Positions 1 to 4,073 of a stretch of 6,374 nt of DNA are shown piece after piece. Each line of letters starts with the position of its first letter. The stretch's first letter is position 1. Position numbers and translations under genes: made by a program. This stretch comes from Cyclobacteriaceae bacterium (GTDB taxonomy: Bacteria; Bacteroidota; Bacteroidia; Cytophagales; Cyclobacteriaceae). Below the pieces are notes generated by a model. That model did no database searches. It was not told the DNA's origin and saw nothing but the letters and a program-made list of their open reading frames with translations. The DNA lies in NCBI GenBank assembly GCA_025455445.1, contig JALOMN010000097.1:1-6374 (forward strand), written 5' to 3'.

Positions 1-56
1 AAATTCCGGTAAGCAAAACCGGCTATGCGAAATTAAAAGAGGTACTTGGCATCTGA
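1..56 (+). CDS. 3' end of an unidentified gene (partial)
   Basis: Only the last 17 codons and a TGA stop (54-56) lie in the window. Read in the frame of that stop, the C-terminus is IPVSKTGYAKLKEVLGI. This is too short to identify a family and I do not recognise it. The stop codon overlaps the ATG of the next gene by one base (TGATG), an arrangement typical of translationally coupled genes in one operon. The reading frame is inferred from that overlap and from the plausible residue composition; other frames over 56 bases cannot be excluded. Confidence 0.55.
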   Translation, partial: IPVSKTGYAKLKEVLGI

Positions 57-514
57 TGGAAAATTCTGCGCTCAAGCAATTCTTATTTCAATACTGTACG
101 GAGTTTGTAAATAGGCGAATTGAAAATGCAAGGTTAGCATCTGAATCTGCGCAGGATGCAGCTAATATGGAAGGAAAAAGCAGTGCGGGAGATAAATATG
201 AAACAGGTCGTGCCATGGCACAGTTAGAAAATGAAAAGGCACTGCAACAACTAGCCGAAGCCAATAAATTAAAATCCTTGTTGCAAAAAATAAATCCTGC
301 CATAATTCAGGAAAATGCATCTCTTGGCAGTGTGGTGCTTACAGACATTGCGCATTTTTTTATTGCCATAAGTGCCGGTAAGGTAGAAGTAGAATCTCAG
401 ACTTTTTTTGTGGTGGCACCTGATACACCTATTGGTAAAGCAATCATAGGGTTGCACAAGGGTGATAGCTTTTTATTCAATAACCAATCACACACTATCC
501 GCGAAATTCTTTAG
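56..514 (+). CDS. GreA/GreB-like transcription factor family protein
   Basis: The 152-residue protein has the two-part layout of Gre factors. Residues about 5-80 are charged and helix-forming and would make the coiled coil. Residues about 88-152 resemble the GreA/GreB C-terminal globular domain, with the hallmark TPIGKAIIGLHKGD at about 122-135. Gre factors insert the coiled coil into the RNA polymerase secondary channel and stimulate cleavage of backtracked RNA, using two acidic residues at the tip. A possible counterpart is seen here: GDKYETG at 45-51 places D46 and E49 three apart, like D41/E44 in the GDLKEN stretch of E. coli GreA. Short proteins of this kind in Bacteroidota are, to my knowledge, sometimes labelled 3-oxoacyl-ACP synthase; nothing in the sequence supports that enzyme. 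The ATG is chosen because it overlaps the upstream stop and gives the full helix. Whether it truly acts in transcript cleavage is inference; it could instead be a polymerase-channel regulator of another kind. Confidence 0.8.
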   Translation: MENSALKQFLFQYCTEFVNRRIENARLASESAQDAANMEGKSSAGDKYETGRAMAQLENEKALQQLAEANKLKSLLQKINPAIIQENASLGSVVLTDIAHFFIAISAGKVEVESQTFFVVAPDTPIGKAIIGLHKGDSFLFNNQSHTIREIL

Positions 515-519
515 CGGAT

Positions 520-547
520 TTTGTATAACTCAATCAATTTAATTTTG
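520..547 (+). promoter_or_regulatory. possible Bacteroidota promoter for menA
   Basis: TAATTTTG at 540-547 matches the Bacteroidota -7 consensus TAnnTTTG exactly, and TTTG at 520-523 could serve as the -33 element. The 22-base distance between the two centres is a little shorter than usual. If used, transcription would start near 550 and leave a leader of only about 8 bases before the menA ATG at 559. In such AT-rich DNA the match could be chance, and menA may simply be transcribed from upstream. Confidence 0.3.
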
Positions 548-558
548 TTTGCTAATTA

Positions 559-1455
559 ATGAATATAAAAGTCTGGATACACGCCCTTAGATTTCGCACA
601 CTACCATTGTCACTTTCATGTATTGGCATGGGCGGATTTCTGGCAGCTGCCGATGATAAGTTTGATTGGAGCTTGTTTTTTCTTTGCTGTATTACCACCA
701 TTTTTTTGCAATTGCTCTCTAATCTGGCTAATGATTATGGCGACTCCATTCATGGTGCTGACAGCGATGCCCGAATCGGCCCTGCCAGGGCAGTGCAGAC
801 TGGCGCGATATCAAGTAAGAGTATGTTGGGGGCAGTTATACTATTCTCTTTATTAAGTCTTGTGAGTGGCATATTGTTACTCTTTCTGGCTTTTGGTAAT
901 AACTGGCAAGGCATTTTATTCTTTTTTGGATTAGGAATACTCAGTATCCTGGCTGCAGTGGGGTACACGGTAGGGAAGAAGCCTTATGGTTACCTCGGTC
1001 TCGGAGATTTTTCGGTGCTGATATTCTTCGGGTTGGTCGGTGTGTTGGGTTCGTATTATTTGTTCACTCAACATGTAAGCTGGTTACATATTTTGCCGGC
1101 CATGTCGTGTGGTTTATTTTCAATCGCAGTATTGAATTTGAATAATATCCGCGACATCGAATCGGATCGGCTTGCCGGCAAGTTTTCAATACCCGTTCGC
1201 ATCGGTAAAAAGAATGCCGCACGATATCATTGGATACTATTAATTGGAGGGCTGCTCAGTGCAATGTCATATACACTAATCGTGTATAAATCGCCCTGGC
1301 AGTTTTTGTTTTTGCTTTCTGTGCCCTTATTTTTAAGAAATGGTCTGGCAGTGCAAAATAAGCCATCTGCAGAGTTGGATCCCTTTTTACGGCAAATGGC
1401 CATTTCTACCTTAATTTTCGTTCTTTTATTCGGTATTGGACTTATTATTACCTAA
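559..1455 (+). CDS. menA: 1,4-dihydroxy-2-naphthoate polyprenyltransferase MenA
   Basis: MenA is an integral membrane UbiA-superfamily enzyme. It transfers a polyprenyl chain from its diphosphate to 1,4-dihydroxy-2-naphthoate, giving demethylmenaquinone in menaquinone synthesis. The 298 residues match the usual family length. The first Mg-diphosphate site is clear: N55, N58, D59, D62 and D68 within NLANDYGDSIHGAD, followed by the MenA-typical GPARAVQTG at 74-82. The second site is D199 and D203 in IRDIESD, followed by GKFSIPVRIG. At least seven hydrophobic stretches can be seen (about 16-31, 38-54, 92-113, 118-136, 149-169, 224-242 and 281-297). No Shine-Dalgarno is evident before the ATG, which is usual for Bacteroidota. 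It lies 44 bases after the Gre-like gene and 38 before the Crp/Fnr regulator, so co-transcription is likely. The product is the quinone expected to feed low-oxygen respiration, which fits the neighbouring regulator and CcoI. Identification is firm. Confidence 0.96.
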   Translation: MNIKVWIHALRFRTLPLSLSCIGMGGFLAAADDKFDWSLFFLCCITTIFLQLLSNLANDYGDSIHGADSDARIGPARAVQTGAISSKSMLGAVILFSLLSLVSGILLLFLAFGNNWQGILFFFGLGILSILAAVGYTVGKKPYGYLGLGDFSVLIFFGLVGVLGSYYLFTQHVSWLHILPAMSCGLFSIAVLNLNNIRDIESDRLAGKFSIPVRIGKKNAARYHWILLIGGLLSAMSYTLIVYKSPWQFLFLLSVPLFLRNGLAVQNKPSAELDPFLRQMAISTLIFVLLFGIGLIIT

Positions 1456-1493
1456 TTTCAAGCATCTATATTTTTTAATTAATGTGAGCACGT

Positions 1494-2210
1494 ATGGCTA
1501 AAGTAGAGTTTAATATTGCATGCACGCTTTGTGAACATTTGAAAGATTCACTTTTCAATGGTTTGGGCCCGGAGGATATAAGCAGAATCAACAATCATAA
1601 AACCTGTGTGCAGTACAAGAAGGGACAGAATATTTTTTATGAAGGCACACGCCCTACCGGTTTGTATTGCATGAATGGTGGAAAAGTGAAAGTTTATAAG
1701 AACAATGTGCAGGGCAAAGAATTTATCATTTACATAGCCAAACCTGGCGACTTTTTAGGATACCGTGCATTATTAAGCGAAGAATTTTACCAGGCTACAG
1801 CCACCGTATTGGAAGACGCAAAAATTTGTTTTATCCCTAAAGAAAGTTTCTTTGAAGTGCTTCAAAAGAATCCACTTTTTATGAAGCGTGTGGTGCAGGC
1901 GGTTTGTCATGAAATGGGCATCATGGAAGAAAAGTTGGCCGAGCTTGCTCATAAATCTGTGCGTGAACGCCTTGCTGCAAACCTGATAATGCTGAAAGAA
2001 ACGTATGGTATGGAAGGAGAAGGTAGCTTCCTCATAGATTTAGCGCTTTCGCGCGAAGACCTTGCCAGCATAGTGGGTACCGCCACCGAAACCGTAATTC
2101 GTTTATTATCAGAGTTTAAGACTGATGGACTGATAACGTTTGAAGGCAAAAAAATCAGAATTTTAGATGCCCGAAAACTCGCCAAACAAGCTGACCTCAT
2201 CGTTGCCTAA
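1494..2210 (+). CDS. Crp/Fnr-family transcriptional regulator, Fnr-like
   Basis: The 238-residue protein has a cyclic-nucleotide-binding-like beta-roll at about 25-125 (GQNIFYEG, GKVKVYKNN, PGDFLGYRAL), a dimerisation helix at about 126-160 and a winged helix-turn-helix at about 155-225. The recognition helix is TATETVIRLLSEFK (about 196-209). E199 and R203 match the E and R of E. coli FNR that read TTGAT half-sites; the FNR serine between them is isoleucine (I202). Cysteines C10 and C13 (CTLC) and C112 (AKICFIP) align by eye with FNR ligands C20, C23 and C122, but the position of FNR C29 is S19. Further cysteines are C38, C59 and C138. It may therefore be an oxygen- or redox-sensing Fe-S regulator with an altered fourth ligand, or an Fnr-like protein without a cluster. 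It lacks the full cAMP-binding signature of Crp. The gene sits between menA and the usp-usp-ccoI operon, which carries Fnr-type boxes in its upstream region and is the likely target. An ATG at 1482 is immediately followed by TGA, so 1494 is the start. Confidence 0.9.
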   Translation: MAKVEFNIACTLCEHLKDSLFNGLGPEDISRINNHKTCVQYKKGQNIFYEGTRPTGLYCMNGGKVKVYKNNVQGKEFIIYIAKPGDFLGYRALLSEEFYQATATVLEDAKICFIPKESFFEVLQKNPLFMKRVVQAVCHEMGIMEEKLAELAHKSVRERLAANLIMLKETYGMEGEGSFLIDLALSREDLASIVGTATETVIRLLSEFKTDGLITFEGKKIRILDARKLAKQADLIVA

Positions 2211-2236
2211 AAAATAGTTTTCACACATTATTTATG

Positions 2237-2262
2237 TTTTCCGGACTCTGTTTTTCGGAGAA
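2237..2262 (+). terminator. weak hairpin after the Crp/Fnr gene
   Basis: TTTTCCG (2237-2243) can pair with CGGAGAA (2256-2262) in seven pairs, one of them G-U, around a 12-base loop. It lies 26 bases after the Crp/Fnr stop and could end or stabilise that transcript. No T-run follows, so it is a poor intrinsic terminator. Confidence 0.25.
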
Positions 2263-2277
2263 TTGTGGCCTCTCTTA

Positions 2278-2291
2278 CTGACAAAAGTCAT
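2278..2291 (+). promoter_or_regulatory. Fnr-type palindrome, distal box
   Basis: CTGACAAAAGTCAT contains a perfect inverted repeat TGAC-AAAA-GTCA (2279-2290). It has the TGA-N6-TCA core of Fnr/Crp-type operators and matches TTGAC-N4-GTCAA at eight of ten positions. Its centre (2284.5) is 22 bp, about two helical turns, upstream of the proximal box, so dimers at both would sit on the same DNA face. The natural candidate for binding is the Crp/Fnr protein encoded just upstream. Function is inferred from pattern alone. Confidence 0.5.
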
Positions 2292-2299
2292 CTTTTCCG

Positions 2300-2313
2300 T
2301 TGATACCTATCAT
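2300..2313 (+). promoter_or_regulatory. Fnr-type palindrome, proximal box
   Basis: TTGATACCTATCAT matches the Fnr consensus TTGAT-N4-ATCAA at nine of ten defined positions; only the last base differs. Its centre is 2306.5. With the -7 element at 2337-2344 and a predicted start near 2348, it would be at about -41.5, the standard position for a class II activator touching RNA polymerase. The regulator encoded at 1494-2210 keeps the E and R residues that read this half-site in E. coli FNR. Confidence 0.65.
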
Positions 2314-2330
2314 TATGGGTACCCTTCACT

Positions 2331-2348
2331 TGATCATACATTTGATCA
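2331..2348 (+). repeat. TGATCA-N6-TGATCA repeat over the -7 element
   Basis: TGATCA occurs at 2331-2336 and 2343-2348, separated by six bases. Each copy is itself a palindrome and each is preceded by T, so the pair reads both as a 12-bp-spaced direct repeat (TTGATCA) and as an inverted repeat. It encloses the TACATTTG element, so a protein bound here would block polymerase. It could equally be a chance repetition. Confidence 0.5.
2337..2344 (+). promoter_or_regulatory. predicted -7 promoter element for usp-usp-ccoI
   Basis: TACATTTG is an exact match to the Bacteroidota -7 consensus TAnnTTTG. No TTTG is found at the expected -33 position (around 2312-2318), which would suit an activator-dependent promoter supported by the Fnr-type box at 2300-2313. 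The predicted start is near 2348, giving a leader of about 105 bases before the usp ATG. An alternative, weaker -7 match is TATTTCTG at 2424-2431. Confidence 0.5.
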
Positions 2349-2367
2349 GAAAATAAAACCACTACAG

Positions 2368-2384
2368 CCGGTAATAATTACTGG
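2368..2384 (+). repeat. imperfect 17-base palindrome in the usp leader
   Basis: CCGGTAAT and ATTACTGG flank a single A, with one mismatch between the arms that can form a G-U pair in RNA. As RNA it could fold into a six-pair stem with a five-base loop (2374-2378). It directly abuts the stronger hairpin at 2384-2414, sharing one base. It may be an operator or part of a structured leader; I can see no further evidence for either. Confidence 0.35.
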
Positions 2385-2414
2385 AAAAACCTCAAAATAT
2401 AAGTGAGGTTTTTC
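2384..2414 (+). terminator. 11-bp hairpin with T-run: terminator or attenuator
   Basis: GAAAAACCTCA (2384-2394) pairs perfectly with TGAGGTTTTTC (2404-2414) around a nine-base loop. The core ACCTCA/TGAGGT stem followed by TTTTT looks like an intrinsic terminator, and the matching A-run would allow it to work on both strands. It lies 174 bases after the Crp/Fnr stop and 40 bases before the usp ATG, downstream of the best predicted promoter. It could end the menA-fnr transcript, act as an attenuator in the usp leader, or both. Confidence 0.55.
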
Positions 2415-2453
2415 ACCACAAGTTATTTCTGGTAACTATTAAAAACAGGTCTT

Positions 2454-3287
2454 ATGAAAAAGATATTAGTACCATGCGATTTTTCTGATCCTGCAATTCA
2501 GGCATTTAAAACCGCCATTGACATTGCTGGTAAGAGCGAGGGTGAAGTAGTGTTGCTGAATGTTATCGAATTGCCGGTCATGCACGAAAGTGTATTAATG
2601 CCCACGTTGTCTTTTGAGGAAGCTTTCATCAAAGACATGAAAGCACATGCCGAAAAGAACTTTAAAAAAATGATTGATAAGTGGGCAAAAGATGGACCCC
2701 AGGTTTCTTCATTTATTGAGTTTGGCGGAACTACACCTACCATTCGTGACTTCGTGAAGGATCATGCCATTGATATGGTGGTGATGGGTACCAGCGGTGC
2801 AAGTGGAGTAAAGGAATTTTTTATTGGTTCTAATACCGAGAAAATTGTGCGCACCGCGGGAGTTCCGGTGATGTCTGTTAAAAAATATGCTAAACTATCT
2901 TCTCTTAAGAATATAGTTTTTCCTACCACGTTGGAGATGGATCAGGAAGACATTACCGCACATGTGAAAGAGTTGCAGAACTTCTTCAAAGCTACGCTCC
3001 ATATTCTTTTTGTAAATACACCTTCCTCATTTAAGCGTGATCTGGAAATCAGAACACAAATGAAGGCCTATGCTAAAAGATTTATGTTTAAAGACTACAC
3101 ATTGAACGTATGGAATGATTATAGTGAAGAGGAAGGTTTAAAAAATTTTGTAATGGAGACCAAAGCAGATATGGTGGCCATGGCTACGCATGGTCGCAGG
3201 GGGCTCAACCACCTGATGAGTGGCAGCATTGCCGAAGACGCTGTCAACCATATTGATTGTATTATTTGGACATATAAAATCAGCTAA
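2454..3287 (+). CDS. tandem-domain universal stress protein (UspA family)
   Basis: This 277-residue cytoplasmic protein consists of two UspA domains. Domain 1 (about 1-145) opens with KKILVPCDFS and carries the complete nucleotide-binding motif G-2X-G-9X-G-S: G112, G115, G125, S126. Domain 2 (about 150-275) opens with KNIVFPTTL and has the same motif with Ala in the first position: A244, G247, G257, S258 in ATHGRRG...GS. Domain 1, and probably domain 2, should therefore bind ATP. Usp proteins help cells survive stress, starvation and oxygen limitation, but the target of this one cannot be read from sequence. It heads the usp-usp-ccoI group, with a 12-base gap to the next gene, and Fnr-type boxes lie upstream, so induction at low oxygen is likely. 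Only a weak AGG precedes the ATG. The start is fixed by the conserved MKKILVP N-terminus. Confidence 0.93.
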   Translation: MKKILVPCDFSDPAIQAFKTAIDIAGKSEGEVVLLNVIELPVMHESVLMPTLSFEEAFIKDMKAHAEKNFKKMIDKWAKDGPQVSSFIEFGGTTPTIRDFVKDHAIDMVVMGTSGASGVKEFFIGSNTEKIVRTAGVPVMSVKKYAKLSSLKNIVFPTTLEMDQEDITAHVKELQNFFKATLHILFVNTPSSFKRDLEIRTQMKAYAKRFMFKDYTLNVWNDYSEEEGLKNFVMETKADMVAMATHGRRGLNHLMSGSIAEDAVNHIDCIIWTYKIS

Positions 3288-3299
3288 ACTTATTCAGCC

Positions 3300-4067
3300 G
3301 TGAAAAAAAACATTCTATTCCCAGTCGATTTGCAATCCACATGTTGTCATTTGTCGGATTATGCGAATTTATTATCACATGTAGATAAAAGTTTTTCTGC
3401 ATTTTTCTTAAAAGACTTTGTAAGGATCCCGAAAGGAAAATTAATAGCATCTAACGAACACGAAAAAATGGCGATGCAAAATTCCTTGCAGGAAGAAGCA
3501 AAGTCATTAGACATAGATATTAATTTTATATCTGCGCAAGCAAACAGCAACAGCTTATTGAATCAAAGTAAGTTTGCTGATTTGGCCATTATCAGCCCGG
3601 TTACACATGATAACATCAGCCAGCTTATAAAAACATTTCCCGATCACTTTTTTGAAGAAATAGGATGCCCGATCTTATTATCTGAAGATCTGTTGCAGCC
3701 CTATGAAGAGATTCTGGTTTTATTCGATTACGATCAATCCGGATTGGCTGCGCTTAAATCATTCTTATCGATCTTTGGAAAAGTTTCAAGCAATAAAAAG
3801 GTGACCATCATCACGGTTAGCCCGGACAATGCACCTGAAATTCATCTTGAAAAATATCTTGTAAGCTATCTGCAGAAAGCATTTAAAGATGTGGGCATTG
3901 TGCCCTTTAGCAGTAATGATTTGGCCGACCAACTGGTTAGTTTTGCATCAAATCTTAACAAACCGCTTTTGGTTATGGGCCGCGCAGCTGTTAACTTGCT
4001 TAAGGATGGTGTAATAGCTCAGAAAATGGCAGATCACCATATGTCATTATTTTATTCAAATCATTGA
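3300..4067 (+). CDS. degenerate tandem Usp-like protein
   Basis: The 255-residue protein keeps the outline of a tandem Usp. MKKNILFPVDL at the start resembles the first Usp strand, ADLAIISP (about 93-100) and GCPILLS (about 122-128) fit later strands, and EEILVLFDYDQSG (about 136-148) begins a second domain ending in KPLLVMGRAAVNLL...HHMSLFYSN. The G-2X-G-9X-G-S nucleotide motif is missing in both halves: SPVTHDN replaces it in the first and MGRAAVNLLKDG in the second. It probably does not bind ATP in the usual way and may act as a partner of the intact Usp upstream. The start is GTG, chosen because it restores the Usp N-terminus; no in-frame ATG lies nearby. Eight A residues follow the GTG directly. 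It lies 12 bases after the first usp and 6 before the CcoI gene, implying one operon. Specific function is unknown. Confidence 0.8.
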   Translation: MKKNILFPVDLQSTCCHLSDYANLLSHVDKSFSAFFLKDFVRIPKGKLIASNEHEKMAMQNSLQEEAKSLDIDINFISAQANSNSLLNQSKFADLAIISPVTHDNISQLIKTFPDHFFEEIGCPILLSEDLLQPYEEILVLFDYDQSGLAALKSFLSIFGKVSSNKKVTIITVSPDNAPEIHLEKYLVSYLQKAFKDVGIVPFSSNDLADQLVSFASNLNKPLLVMGRAAVNLLKDGVIAQKMADHHMSLFYSNH

Positions 4068-4073
4068 TACTAC

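Noticed and set aside
88..457. Two - strand open frames opposite the Gre-like gene
   Set aside because: They are the reverse complement of a clear coding region, rich in Ser, Phe and Cys as expected for antisense translation, with no start signals.
1467..1474. TATATTTT as a -7 element for the Crp/Fnr gene
   Set aside because: It lacks the final G of TAnnTTTG and there is no clear -33 element; such matches are common in AT-rich spacers.
1483..1497. TGTGAGCACGTATGG as a Crp-type site before the regulator gene
   Set aside because: Only the left half TGTGA fits; there is no TCACA partner at the required spacing, and the stretch runs into the start codon.
3300..3311. Run of eight A directly after the GTG start as a sign of a frameshift or pseudogene
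   Set aside because: The frame after the run gives an intact 255-residue protein with a Usp-like N-terminus, so the run does not break the gene.
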